Source: Galaxea fascicularis
Taxonomy: Eukaryota; Cnidaria; Anthozoa; Scleractinia; Euphylliidae
Length of the DNA stretch: 64,000 nucleotides
Direction: 5' to 3'
Assembly (NCBI GenBank): GCA_948470475.1
Contig: OX419345.1
Location: 21,369,500 to 21,433,499, forward strand
A model generated the notes under the pieces. It was not told the origin of the DNA, did not search any database, and was given only the letters and a program-made list of their open reading frames with translations. The translations under genes were made by a program, and so were the position numbers. Shown here one piece after another: positions 1 through 12,126 of the stretch (its first letter is position 1; each line of letters begins with the position of its first letter).

Positions 1-182
1 AGTTTCGTACATTTCTTTGCCGTCCTCTACAAAACAACGACGTGAAATGACCAAATGTTAGGTTTTCTCACGAACGTGAGCGCATGGAGGCAAAGTTTCC
101 TTTCTTTTCCTTGCTTTAATGCCGTTTACAGTAATTTAGTTTCTAAACAGTTCGTCAGAATTTTCCAAGTTAAACAAATTTC

Positions 183-362
183 AATAATCGCGAAAGAGAT
201 ACACAAACGAGAAGTTTTATTTTTAGTGACGTTTTCGTTGCCGTCGCCGTCGTCGCTGCTGAAACTGCCTATTAGGGACTTTAAGAAACGAGGACAGCAA
301 CGGCAACGGGAATGTCATTTAAAAATATAACTTCTCGTTTTTGTAACTCTTTCGCAATCATT
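183..362. mobile_element. Foldback MITE, about 180 bp
   Basis: The left end (AATAATCGCGAAAGAG) and the reverse complement of the right end (AATGATTGCGAAAGAG) match over roughly 40 bases, both continuing into an ACGAGAAGTT-like segment. The middle holds a GCCGTCGCCGTCGTCG stretch whose partial complement (cggcaacgg) lies further right. It has no coding capacity. It lies beyond the 3' end of DGCR8. The call rests only on the inverted repeat; the family is not identified. Confidence 0.6.
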
Positions 363-493
363 ACAATTTTTTAACTTAGAAAATGCGGACGAACCCGCCA
401 TGGCTTTTCCGAACCTATACACGATTTCGAAACCACAAGTGTGCAAAAGGTTTATGAATAAAAAGTAACATTAGTTCCATCGATAAAGGCAGT

Positions 494-890
494 TTAAGGT
501 GGCTCAAAACAGTTTCCATCACTTTCCTAGACGTAGATTTTGATGGGTCGAAAATTTAAGGTGGCTCTGAACCCCATGTACAGAATTTGTTTAAACTTTG
601 CCAAAAGTTGCATCTCATCCCGCTTATCAAAATTCTATAATAAGAAAACATTTCACCGTGCCGTTTTTGAAATATAGGCGCTTAAAGCTGAAATTAAGGG
701 TGTTTTTAGCAGGTCACAGTGTTGCCATGGTAATCTATAGTGTCACAAAAATAATACCAACGTATTCACCAATGATTGGGCGCAGTTTTTTGATACCATG
801 ATTGTAACATCAACTGATAAAGAGTGGCATTAATGACCCATCAAAATCTACGTCTAGGAAAGTGCTGGGAACTGTTTTGAGCCACCTTAA
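494..890. mobile_element. TTAA-flanked MITE with about 50-bp terminal inverted repeats
   Basis: The element begins TTAAGGTGGCTCAAAACAGT and ends with the reverse complement of the same motif, finishing in CCACCTTAA. The two ends pair over about 50 bases, including TAGACGTAGATTTTGATGGG. TTAA at both boundaries is the target-site signature of piggyBac-type transposition, so a piggyBac-mobilised non-autonomous element is inferred. A second TTAAGGTGGCTC motif sits inside at about 556, suggesting a nested or rearranged end. No transposase is encoded. Confidence 0.75.
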
Positions 891-1029
891 CTCCAACCTA
901 GAGTATGCTAATCCTCTGGACCTCATGAACTCGACCTAAACAAAAAAAATCGATTTGTGTATTATCACACATTGAAGTTGAAACGTTGAAGCACGCTAAA
1001 ACTACAGCTGTGTTTACAAAAAACTTCTT

Positions 1030-1035
1030 TTTATT
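1030..1035 (-). promoter_or_regulatory. Probable DGCR8 poly(A) signal (AATAAA, minus strand)
   Basis: On the minus strand AATAAA lies about 725 bases downstream of the DGCR8 stop codon. It would end a 3' UTR running from 1757 to roughly 1010-1020. The UTR holds nothing else I recognise. No transcript data are available. Confidence 0.5.
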
Positions 1036-1757
1036 ATGCACAGTACAAAGAAAAGACAAGGCATAAGATTATAAGAAGTCTTGTACATTTAAGTATCATA
1101 ACTGCTACGCGTGTAAATGAAGTAACCGATTCACAGTTTTACTGGAATGGCTTACAACCTAAGTTTAACTACTACGTTTGTATTTGAGTCTTAATATTAC
1201 AGCCTTTTTTACTTGAGACAATGAAGTTCACTAGGAAAAGTCAGCAAACAATTTAGATTTCTGCAGGAATTGTAACTGACTTTTTTATTTCACTAAAATG
1301 TCGAAATTTTGCTTTACCTGTGAAAAGTGTTTATAAGCTGATTTTAAACCATGGCTTAAGAAAGAGGAAAACACAAGAGAAAAGATGAAGTCAGAGAAAG
1401 ATATGAAGAAATCTTAATTGTAAGATGTAATAATTTTTAACAATCAGAAAACACTGTTTTCCATTTTATCGGAGATGACGATTTGTCTCGGAAACATGCT
1501 AGCAACTAGGGCCCATTTTATTTCTTGAAAAAAAAAAAGAAAGAAAATACGGACATTTAAACAAATTGAAAAAATCTGTTAGTGTCCTTTGCCCGAAATT
1601 TTTTTAAAGAGAACATTTAAAAATTCTGCTAGTTTTACTAGCTTTGCCAGTGGGAATTGGACTTTCAATGTACATTTCATATCAATTTGTACATATCATT
1701 TGTAACTCTATATAATATATTCAAATTGAGATATACTGAAATATATTAAAGCAATTT

Positions 1758-3122
1758 TTAAATATCCACGGTAAAAACAGGCTCGGGTGAACTGTGTACG
1801 TCTTGTCTTGTTTCGTTCTTTGCCTAGAAACAGGAAGTAAAAACAATCCAGTGAGGAGCAGTTCAACAATCACCGTCACAACAACAACAACAACAAAATC
1901 GATTGAAGTAGTGGAATAGATAATTGTTCAGCTCATTCAAGGCCTGAGCCTCGTGAACTCCGTTAGCTTGTTTAGTGAAGGAACCATTCTATAAAATTAA
2001 TACCCTTGAAGGGCTATATATGATCAGACTTTACGTTGGGGTCAGTGTGGTTCACCAGTGCACTTCACGTGGGTTGCCTGTACATTAGGGTATGGGTTGT
2101 CTGTTCGTTTGACTGTCCGATCGCTTGTGAAATAACAAAGCAACCAACCTGTAAATACAGTTTTCTCATCTCCTCTTTGAGGCGTTCTAGCAAACTATTA
2201 TTCTGTTGTACAGTTCCACTTTGTACTTCCTTTACGCTGATAAAATCACTGTCGTCTTTCTTGTACTAAAAAAAAATTGCGTCAGTTCAAACATGTATGA
2301 GTACTGGGAGCGTTCTCCTTTTGCATGGAAATACCGGTCGTTCTGGTGGAAAAACAAATGGAACAGTCCTTCCCAGTATAAATTTCTCGAAAAAAAACGA
2401 ATACCTTCAGATGTATTTCACTTTTCTTGTTTTTACCGGAATATCACTGAACCATTTGCGTCATCACCTAGAACCAATAAAACCACTAGAACCACACTTG
2501 AACCACATAAAAATGTGTGGTTTGTTGTCCCAAAACCGCAGAAACCTAGTCGGAAAATTCTCACCATTTTTTTCCAGACAAGTGGAATGCACTCGTTTGG
2601 CGAAAAACTCTCACCGTTTTTTCATACAAATGGACAGTGCTCATGTTTTCCTTTCCACAAGAAAAAAAAAGAAGATGCATACCTTTTTAATTGCACCAGT
2701 AGGTCGATTACAGTAGATTCGAAGCAGCGCACCCCACTTTTCTAGGTGAGGGTGAAGTTTCTGTAGATCAACAGCGACATCATTTCAACGGGGAAAATGA
2801 AACTGGCCAGAAACAAACAAAAAGGCAACAAAGACAACAGGAAGGGAGGAAATAAAGTCCTTACCTTCAGTATTTGTTGCGAGGCCAGTTGCTTGCCAAT
2901 TCGTTTGTTTTTACAGGGACCCTGTACAATCATAATACGCTAAGTAATGTAATAAGAATTCATTCCATTTAAAATATAAAGGAAGTTTTGGTTCAGTTTG
3001 CGCAGTTGGTAGCAAGTATTCTGAGGAATTAAAACAATAAATTTGTTGTCACTAATATTTTTGCTTTCAACAGACAAATATTTTTTTAATTAGCCAAGCC
3101 GGCCATGATAACTGCAGCTAGC

Positions 3123-3157
<35 letters not shown>

Positions 3158-6100
3158 TTTATTTAAGTCTCAATTCTTAGAGCCGGGCACATGTATCCTA
3201 CTAATCAAGGAGACAAAAGAAAAGAAAACAAAAATACAATTAATCGAATCCACAATTTGATGCTATGGAGTATTAATGTATGTACCTATAGATAGTTAAA
3301 AGGATATAATTAGATCAAGTTTGTTAAGTCAAGTTTTCTAATTCTGTTCTTAAAAGGGCTAACAGAAAGTTCTGATCTCATACTTGAATTAAGTTTGGAC
3401 CACAAATGAGGTCAGAAGTATCTAAGGCTGTTCTTTCCATACTTTACTGTGTTAAAACTGTTTATTGAAAAATCAGTATTTCTGATATTGTAATTGTGAT
3501 TGGGATGAGTGAATAAGTCTATGACAGTTTGTGGTAGCAACTTATTTTTAATCTTGTACATGAAAATTGCGATGTTTTGTAATCTTCTGTTGTGTAAAGT
3601 GGTTAACTTAGCTCTCTTTAGTAGTAAAAATATAAAGTGAATTAAAATATAAAGTGTAGGGTATTGCTTAATAATAGATGTACCGTTGCTTCATGCTTGC
3701 CGCATGTTATTTTAAAAAACAGGTTTTTGTGTTGTCCACACATTGTCGAGAAATGAATTGGAGTTGGACAAATGCCTTGGTTTCTGAAAGAAGACAACAT
3801 AATAAAAAAAGGTCAAGATGTTTGAAACCAAACTAAAAATAATATTGTTAATAATAACCTACAGGATTGATAGTTAAACCCTTTAACCCCTAAGAGTGAT
3901 CAATGCTGAATTTCTCCTTATTACCAGTAGTAGCACTGCTCAATCAAGCACAAAGGTTGTGAGAAAAAAGGAAATGATCAGATTGTTTAATAAATTCTCC
4001 TCATCATCACGATAGAAAATATATGGGGAAAAGTGTAAAGAATATAATACTGAGGGTTTTAAGGGTACTCACCTTCTCAAACACTCCTCAAGGATTTGTG
4101 ATGGGTTTGGAAGGGTTGTCTTGGAACAGAACTCATGGAGACGAGGATCTACAATGTCGACTTTGTCGAAAAACTACAAAGAAACATACTTATTACAAAT
4201 AAACCTCATTATTTACTAAAGATTTGTTATGGACTAGGGTAACCAACTACAAGGGAGAAAATCACGAAAAAGAAAAAAGGGGGGTTAATCAGCTGGCGTT
4301 GTCAAAAATCGCCTGCGACTGGTGATATCACCGGCTCATTTCCTAGATTCTCCCTCTACCTAAAATAACTATTGTTTGACAACCCTGGTTTCAAAATGAT
4401 TTTATCACCAAACATTAACGTAGGGCTCTCACGGGCCAGGGGCTGAGAGCCTTTCTTGTTTTTCAATTAATAAAGAAGCAGCTTATGGACTGGAATGACT
4501 GGCTACATTTTGCATATTTTGCCTCTCAGAATAGTAATGAGAGCCTTGTTAAGGAGTTTAATAGTCACACCTGATGACAACATGTATGTCAACACTACAA
4601 CAAGGCAAACCCAAGGGACACCATTACTGTATTTTTTTGTCTCACATGATCCACATAAACTCAAGTGCACCAAGCTCATATGGATGGAAATTTATGTTAT
4701 TCATATAGAGAAATGGTATAAAACAAGATGACTTGTGACAAGGTTTTTAAACATAGAACACCCACCACAAAAATGTTGAATTTTTGCACACAAGTTGCAC
4801 ATAACATTGCAAGGGAGAATGAAGGCCGTTGTAGGTCAAATTTCTTCCAGATTAATTTTGTTTTAAAGTAGGTTGAGATCAATTTCCTTTGTCTCCCAAC
4901 ACTAATTATTCATAGGAGACAGACAAAATTGATTTCAAACTAGGTTAAATCAAAATTAACCTGAAGTCAAATCTGATCTGTAACAGCTACACTGCTTGAG
5001 CCCATTCTTCGTGTCAGTACATTGCAGGATGCACCTACCTCTAACTCAGCTTCTGAGATCTGGAGATCGCGCACTTTCTTGAACACTCCTGGTAGCAACA
5101 CCTCCAATGTGCACTCAGCAGCAATCTGCTTGGCCAACTTTTTGTTGGACCCTGTTCCTGATCCATATTTGATTCCATCAATCTGAACCTCTGACATGAA
5201 TGGTTTATCAGCATTCTCACATTCACTCGTCAAATAAACTGGTTTTGTCTTGAGAGCTCGCTGACAGTACTCATGCAATATTGCCACTGGAGTTTTGCCA
5301 CCAGCATTCAGCATGAGATCTTTGCCTGACTGCTTTGCATTTTCAGGTGCTTTAAGTGCATATGGCTGGCATTCTAATGATGCTGGCAGTTCAAGGTCAT
5401 CTTCAACTTGTGGCTGGAAAATTACAGCATTTTTTTCTTGATCATGTGTCAGAGGCTGAAATTCCCAAATATTTGACAGGTAAGAACCAAGTTCTTTAGA
5501 ATCTATCAAGTCTAAGAGGGGGGGAATACTTAAAACACTTCCTTCTCTGACAGGTTTTTTGTACCCTGAAGAGGTTTCTTTTCCTGACTTATCGTCTTTT
5601 CCAGAATGAGTTGAATCCTCTACAACCTGTGAGTGTTGTGTTACATCATCTGCATCTGTCATGCAACCATTTTGCAACAAATCATCAGTCTCTGACAGTC
5701 CATTCATCATTTTTACCCCATCTACTGTGGTCACAGAATTGCTGTCTGTCAAACTAGAGGTGTCTGCCACACTCATTACTACATCCAGGCCATTTTTTTC
5801 ATGCCCCTCATCAGTAATTACTGAAGACTGCTTTGTATCACCACTATTGTTTGTAGTATCTTCATCACTGCTCTTCTCACCCATATTCAAAGCATTCAAA
5901 ATTGAAGCTCCTTTGTTTGATAGAATGGAAGCAGAACTGCTGCCTTCAACTTCAATATGTTCTTGCACCAACCCTCTTTTTTGATGAAGGCATGGAATGG
6001 CAGCTATTGGTACATCATGTTTCTGAAAAGAAAAATAACAAGTGTTTCATGACCACTCATAAAACTGAAATGTTTCGTTTTTACTCTCCATGCTTATTGT

Positions 6101-9100
6101 TTGGAAACTGACTTTCTTTGTTTAAATTAACTAGCAGCCAACTCATAGCAAATTACTTTGTGCCACAAAGAGGAATGACAAAGACAACAAAAAAGGGGCT
6201 CAAACTATACCCCACAAAATGATTGTGGCATGAAAATGAGTTTATTTGAAGAATGTTTTTCAGGCAAATTACCTCTTAAGATCACAAGTTTCAACTTAGC
6301 ATTTTATTTGGTTATGCTGATACAGTTAACTGTTTTGAATCCACCAATAATATTGTAATGAACTCGTAAAAGACGTTATTTGATTGATCTCATTTTATTG
6401 CCTAAAAATATATACAATTAATTTGAGATTAAACAATAACTGTTAAATCAAGTTGAAATCAAAATGGATCTGTACAAACAAAACAATTACATAAGATGTA
6501 CAAAGAAAACTATTACATAAGACAAAACATGTCCCCTCTCCCCCTGTACAATGCTGAGTTTTAATGATAAGATTAGTCCGTGGACAGATTGAATGGTTCC
6601 ACATTGGCTGTGGAGTGAGGCGGGAGGCTAATAAGAGCAGTAAATAGGGAAAGTATGGCAATATCATAAGGATAGATGATTATATGCAATGCCTAGTTTG
6701 CTTGCTTTTGCATGAGTTTGATAAGTGTTTTAAGTTCTTATGACCTGCATTGAAGGTAAGTTGAAGGCACTAAGTTGTGACAGTTGTGTTACAGGTTTTG
6801 ACCCTTAATAACAGCTCAGTTACATTGTCATAAGACCTGTCATCATGTTGCCTGCTGCTGTTAACCATTTGACCCTTAAGAGTGACCAGTGTTTCATTTC
6901 TCCTTTTGGTAATGCTGCTCCATCAAACATTAAGGTTGTGAGAAAAAAGGAAGTGATCAACAAGTAACAAAGGTCTTGATTGTTTAACAAATTCTCCCCA
7001 TCATTACCATAGAAAATGTATGGAGAACATTGTGGAGAATATAGATGCTGATATCAGGGTTTAAAGGGTTAATTAAACAACTTGAAACATTCTCACTTCA
7101 CTCCATATTTGCTCCTTGCATGTGATTAAAAGTGCCTCCAGTAGCTATTAAAGACCTACCCGTGGCAGTTTTAAAGCAAGCGCAAGTTGCAGAAAAGTGA
7201 AAGGTGAGAAGCTACTCTAAGTATTTCTTGTATTATTGTTCAACTCAATTCAACACTGGTCAAATATGGTCATGGAGCACTCAACATTCGTCGCACATGT
7301 GTTTTGGAGCTTTTCTAATAAACTCAGTTGACTGTACTAAACAATAACTAAAAACAATATTATCCTGCTCAATCAGGAGGCATACTACCTGTTTCCAGCC
7401 AGCTTGGCCTATGGCTTTGCCAGCTAGGTATTACGTGATATTCTTTGTGATTTTGCATGATAACATTTTTGTCAAATGTATGTGTTAAAGGTCAAAATGA
7501 ATTTCTTTTGTGTAACCCCAATTATTCAAGGATCATGAATAATTAGAGTTAGGAGGCAAAGGAAATTGAAAATAAACCAAGGTTGAAATCATTATAGGGA
7601 CTGGCCATTATTTATGTAGGCAGGGGGGGGGGGGAATATTTTGATAGATGAAAATTTTTGCCAAAAAATGGAAAGTTGCAACCCCCTATTAATTCAACAT
7701 TTCATTGACGACCCCCCCCCCCCCTCCTCCCCATTTTTCCACTTATGATTTTATTTCTGTATTTTTTTTATTTGCATTATATAGATATAACTAACCAATG
7801 CCAAAAAATACACCTGGTGAATGTCTGGTATGAGCAAAGACGAAATTACCTTGTAAATCAATAATAATTGATTTATTGCTGACCCTATCAGATAGCCTAA
7901 TAAGTCACAAAATCAGCGTATTGCAGCAATGAAGTTTATAACAATATTCTTCTAACTGGGTTGTCCATTTTCACCACCTGGATCTTTGAAATTAATTTAC
8001 TTTGCAAAAGTAATCCCATGTGCAACAGCACAGACAAGACCCCTTGCAAAACCTAAAATTGTTTTACCCCCTTATTAATTGTTTAAAAAAAATGAACTCC
8101 CTCTCTAGCCAATCTAAAACAGCCTTGACCACCCCCCCCCCCCTCTACATAAATAATGACCGGTCCCTTAACATGAATTTTGACCTACAACATAATGCAC
8201 TGTCCCCTATCTTTGTCAAGTGACCCAACAATGTGGATGATATATATCAAATAAATCATATATGAACTGCAGATGTGAAATCAAATGAAGACTGTTCCTC
8301 GCAGTTGCGAATGCAATTTAGGCAATGGTGTAAAGAAGCCTGAAGATGATTAAAAGTTCTCAGTAAGACACTTGAAGGTGAAGAAATTCCCTATGGGAAT
8401 AAAGCATCAATTCACTGATAAATCATTTGGACAAAACCATGTTCCCAGGACACAGTGTGTGGGTAACAGTTGTTGTTTATAGTGTCTTTCTCAAGTAAAA
8501 TTCAGAAGTGTGACCAACAGCTGAAAGCTTCTGAGTAGTTCGTTTTGGTAGATTGTGTTTATTATGCTGTGAAAAATGTGTCTGTAGCTAAAGTCATATA
8601 GTGTGAGCTCTCAGTTAAAGGTAAAGAAGCAAAACTTTTGTGTCTCACTTTTTCCATCTTGACATACCACAGAATGCAGTTCAAGGCCTTGTTTTTTTAT
8701 TCCTGCATTTCTGAACCTGGGTGTCATAGCTAGGAACTGAATGGGTTAGTAGCTAATTGCTGGAAAACACCGAAACAGGCTTCTGACCAAAGACAAAAAG
8801 GGATAAAAGGGTTCTGTTAACCTGTAACAGAGCAAGTATTTTTTGTCAACAGAAGAGAAGAAACAGATTTTTTCCTTAACTCAGTGTTGCTCAGACTTTT
8901 TGAGAAAATATCGATAGGTTGTTAATTCTGTAGGAGTCCTGCAGTGCAGCTAGCCAATGTAGTAAAGTATTATTGTTTGGACAAAAATGCCTGTATGCAA
9001 ATGAGGTACAGGGAGTAGATTAAAATGTGTCAAACAAAGATAGAAAAGTTACCCTAACACTGCCACCTCCGATATGATAAGGACGCGACCAGGTGCAAAC

Positions 9101-9550
9101 TCTTGTTGGTTTGTGAAGGTAAACAATTCCGCCACTGCGATGGTTTAATGCTATCCAACCAGGTGGCAAAGCCAACTTTGGAAGACTGCCTTTCACTAAA
9201 AAAAATTCATTTTGGATAAGAAAATTACCTAATAAATTTCAAATTTCAATGACCACATACCCAGTAACAGTTGGGATACAAGTATCTTTCTAAACAGCAC
9301 TTTAAAATGTGATTGGTTTCTTCACTTCACGTGCAAAAATCTCAGGGTACTCACTGATAATAACTCTACGTTCTTGTTCTACGGCCATATTCTCTTCTGA
9401 TTCTGGTGTACGCTTTACATCGTTCCCCAAGTCTTCATCGGACTTTCGTTTCAAGGAAGGTCTTTGTTCTAGCTGTGTGATCGTTTCTACTTGAATTGAG
9501 TCTGCAGTTGTAGAATCGGGAATGAACAAGGGTGGTTCTTCGTTTGCCAT
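1758..9550 (-). CDS. DGCR8: DGCR8 (Pasha), Microprocessor complex RNA-binding subunit
   Basis: DGCR8 partners Drosha in the nucleus to bind and crop primary microRNAs. Coding exons, in gene order: 9550-9331, 9195-9053, 6022-5039, 4173-4073, 3783-3684, 2921-2865, 2760-2683, 2265-2149, 1823-1758. They join in frame to 621 residues (human is about 770). The start is fixed by an in-frame TAG 18 bases upstream. Visible in order: a basic KRKSDED segment (exon 1); the WW-like dimerisation motif, LPPGW through TWSRPY (exon 2, residues about 82-114); the haem-ligand dipeptide in AAIPCLHQ (Cys about 132); a long acidic Ser/Thr-rich linker to about residue 280; dsRBD1 (residues about 362-440, with YGSGTGSNKKLAKQIAA); dsRBD2 spread over exons 4-7 (PNPSQILEECLRR, then TCGKHEAT, CKNKRIGKQLASQQILK and LHPHLEKWGALLRIY); and a Drosha-binding-type tail ending FTVDI. 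Donors are GT throughout, that of exon 5 (GTACAT) being weak. Introns carry MITEs and a LINE tail. The identification is secure. Confidence 0.95.
3122..3599 (-). mobile_element. LINE 3' fragment (CR1/L2-like) with TTA-repeat tail, in a DGCR8 intron
   Basis: On the minus strand this reads as the C-terminal end of a non-LTR retrotransposon ORF2: RRLQNIAIFMYKIKNKLLP, then HNYNIRNTDFSINSFNTVKYG and LWSKLNSSMRSELSVSPFK, ending RIRKLDLTNLI before a stop. One in-frame stop interrupts it after LRYF. It ends in a (TTA)n run, seen on the plus strand as TAA repeats from about 3123 to 3157, which is the 3' tail. It is 5'-truncated and dead. It lies between DGCR8 exons 5 and 6 in the gene's own orientation, so its tail is transcribed in the pre-mRNA. 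Confidence 0.75.
3880..4064. repeat. Interspersed repeat, family A copy 1 (TTTAACCCCTAAGAGTGA type)
   Basis: A roughly 185-bp unit starts CCCTTTAACCCCTAAGAGTGA and ends GGTTTTAAGGG, so the ends are short inverted repeats. Related copies lie at 6862-7075, 43123-43293 and 44402-44605. The copies share GTGAGAAAAAAGGAA-like and AAATTCTCC-like internal segments. It ends only a few bases from the splice donor of DGCR8 exon 4. Confidence 0.65.
6862..7075. repeat. Interspersed repeat, family A copy 2
   Basis: This copy runs from TTAACCATTTGACCCTTAAG to TTTAAAGGGTTAA, in DGCR8 intron 2. The terminal TTAACC and GGTTAA are complementary. Internal segments (TTGTGAGAAAAAAGGAAGTGA, AAATTCTCCCCATCAT) match copy 1. 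It is non-coding. Confidence 0.65.
7595..8170. mobile_element. Terminal-inverted-repeat element with poly-G/poly-C tracts, DGCR8 intron 2
   Basis: The left end AGGGACTGGCCATTATTTAT and the reverse complement of the right end, AGGGACCGGTCATTATTTAT, match over about 24 bases. Both run directly into homopolymer tracts (G at about 7622-7634, C at about 8131-8143). A further C tract lies near 7711-7723. No transposase frame is present, so this is a non-autonomous DNA element. Confidence 0.7.
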
Positions 9551-10685
9551 TTCACTTGATTGGACCTAAGCTTTACGAGAAAAATGAAATCTTAGAAACG
9601 TACGGATAGCTTTGTCCGCTGTGCAAGTGAACTAACCTGTATTCACCAATTAAAATAACAGCTGTTTACACAGCGCAGTTGCAGACGCGGCAACACGATT
9701 TGCACATTTAAATTTGAATTTGTTTGCATGCGAAACCAACACGCAAGGAGAGTCGAATTCTCAACGTCATAGGCAACGACAGAAGAGGTGTAACTTTCAA
9801 TAAATTCAGCTCGGAGAGATCCATTCATATGTGAATCTTTTAGAAAAACAGGCTGAAAAGCAATCGCCTGCCTAAAAGAAAGAACGTTTCAGAAACAGTT
9901 TCAGAAACTTTTAAACAACGAAGCCTGTCCGCCATTATGGCTGCGCCTGCAGTAGAATACTTTTCAGCGGATTTTTTGACCCGTCATGTAAGTGGCATCA
10001 GTGGCATGCGGTGAGAAAGCGCAAGTATGAGAAAACGAGTGCGAAGAACGCGCGTGTCTTGTTTTCGCGTTCCCTTTCGGTTCGTACTCTACTATCCGAG
10101 AGCCTGGAACAGGCTAGCGGTGGTATGCCAGTGTAAGCAAGGGGGGAGGAGGGGGGGAAGGAAAGTGGGGAGGGTGAGCTTAACTTGATAGACAGTGAAT
10201 GTTTACCGTTAAATCGGAAAAGCCGGCTATTCAGGAATTCCCTATTCAGCTATTCAGTGGACATTCAGACGGCTGGACAGCTTGCTCTCGTGCGAACAAT
10301 GGAACCACTGTCAGAACGGCCAGTGGGTCCTGTCAGTCACCAGTGGGTTAGCCTGAGATCGTTCCCTCTCCCTATTGTTACGGTTGTCTTTTTAAAAAAC
10401 AATACAAAACAAACAAAAAAACGCCTAAAGGCAGGTTACCAGTGGGTTGCCAGTGTCCCCTATGGCAACCTGTGGCGAGCGATGGCGAAACTGTGGCGCT
10501 GACTATTTCGCATGGGAGGGCATATAATCCATGGTGTAAAGATCAGTAAGATGTCTGAATAGCCGCTTCAGATAAATACGTTATGTATGGGAAATCATAT
10601 TGTACCCAGCATTTTACTACGGTTGGAAAGTAACGCCTGGAAGTTAACAGCCTTCCCGGTTAAAGAAATGAAATGCGCCCAAACT
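9551..10685. promoter_or_regulatory. Shared bidirectional promoter region of DGCR8 and GNB1L
   Basis: The start codons of two divergent genes are 1135 bp apart here. The DGCR8 side is a short 5' leader. On the GNB1L side, 9930-9987 (just before a perfect GTAAGT donor at 9988) could be a 5' UTR exon. It contains an ATG at 9937 whose frame (MAAPAVEYFSADFLTRH) would stop soon after splicing to an acceptor near 10650. 10140-10165 is G-rich, and 10310-10460 has loose CAGTGGGT repeats. No TATA box was convincing. The promoter role is inferred from gene orientation alone. Confidence 0.5.
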
Positions 10686-12084
10686 ATGGCAAATAGAACC
10701 CCTCCAGACCCAATTTATGTTCTTCGTGGTTCTGAGGCAGCTATCAATGTCGTAAAATTTGCACCAAAGTCAGCCAGAAGTGACGGACTTTTGCTCTCTG
10801 GGTAGGTTGCAGATCTGAAACTGTGTCTTTTCACAGTGCGCATCTCAGAATATGCTAGAAAATAAAAAATATAACAGTTTTTTTGTTTTTCCTTTAATCT
10901 TTTGAATTTAGCTTGTTTACTTGACATTGTTTCAGTTTACTTATTTTTATACCAAATTCTTTTATAAGGATTTTTTGGTTTTAATTGTAACTTATAACAA
11001 AATTATCACATCTGATTGGCTATCACCAGCTATGATTTTCACTCAAATTGGACAGTGTAATTGGACTGTATGCGCCATTGCGTGTGCACTGGAAGAGGGC
11101 ATTTGAAGTTTCATATGTTCTTTACTATGCATCTCAGGGTGAAAACCTTTTTTTCCTGAAAAGTTTTTCTCTTATTTCTTTCTCAAATTTTGTTATAGAT
11201 ACGATTAATAATATTGGTAACAGGACTTTGTGTCTTCCAATTCGGTCTGTATGATGAAACAAGTATGATTACTCGTATGATTAGTAAAAACAAACCGAAT
11301 TATTGGACTCTACTTGGTCCTATTACTGTTATTAATCTTTAATTTTAGAATTTGTGGTACCATACTGATTTATATATATCTTGAGGCTTTCTGAGACCAT
11401 TCATTAAATATTACTCATTAATTTTCCAGAGGCTCAGCAACTTAAGCGCAGTGCTTAACCAACTGAGGTAACAAACCAACCTGTGAGTGATGAAGAAATG
11501 AACGTGAACAGATGAAATCATATATTCGAACTACAAATTAATGAATAAAGTGTTCATGGAAGTTATGAACACTTGAGCAGTAGCGAAAAATCACAAGCCT
11601 TAACTTCTTTTAGGCTATATTTTCACCACTACTCAAGTGATTATTTACACTCCCTGAACTTGGATTACAAGTAATTACTTGCCTTTTAATGATGTTTCTT
11701 AATTTCAACAGGTCAGTTAAGGGAATTATCAACCTATGGAATCTTAAAACAAAAAGAGCAGAGTTAACTTTAGATGGTCATGATGGACATGCCATCCTTG
11801 CAGCTGATTTTCTTTCTTGTGGAAAGGTTATCAGGTCAGAAATTGTAGTGCTTCATGAATGATGCTACACTTTCAGCCTGTTTGAGACATGAGACAGGAG
11901 AAAGTGGAGTAGAAATGCTTTCCTCTCATATCTCTATTATCACACCTTCTTTTGTTCCATTTTTTTTGTCTTCCTGTTTCCTTCAACCAAACTCAACTGT
12001 ATAAAGGTTACAACATAAATTTTGCAAATCCTCAACCCATTTGAAGCAGGCAGTTGGTCAGTTGGTCAGTCAGTTGAGCAATAA

Positions 12085-12126
<42 letters not shown>

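Noticed and set aside
2036..2745. Overlapping plus-strand frames of 77, 179 and 139 codons
   Set aside because: They run antisense over DGCR8 exons 7 and 8 and the intervening intron, and show no domain. The minus-strand exons explain the openness.
5661..6111. Plus-strand frames of 107 and 69 codons
   Set aside because: These are antisense shadows of DGCR8 exon 3, whose dsRBD homology is clear.
9937..9987. Alternative N-terminal coding exon for GNB1L (MAAPAVEYF...)
   Set aside because: Splicing it to any visible acceptor upstream of 10686 gives a stop, and human GNB1L aligns from the 10686 start. Kept only as a possible 5' UTR exon.
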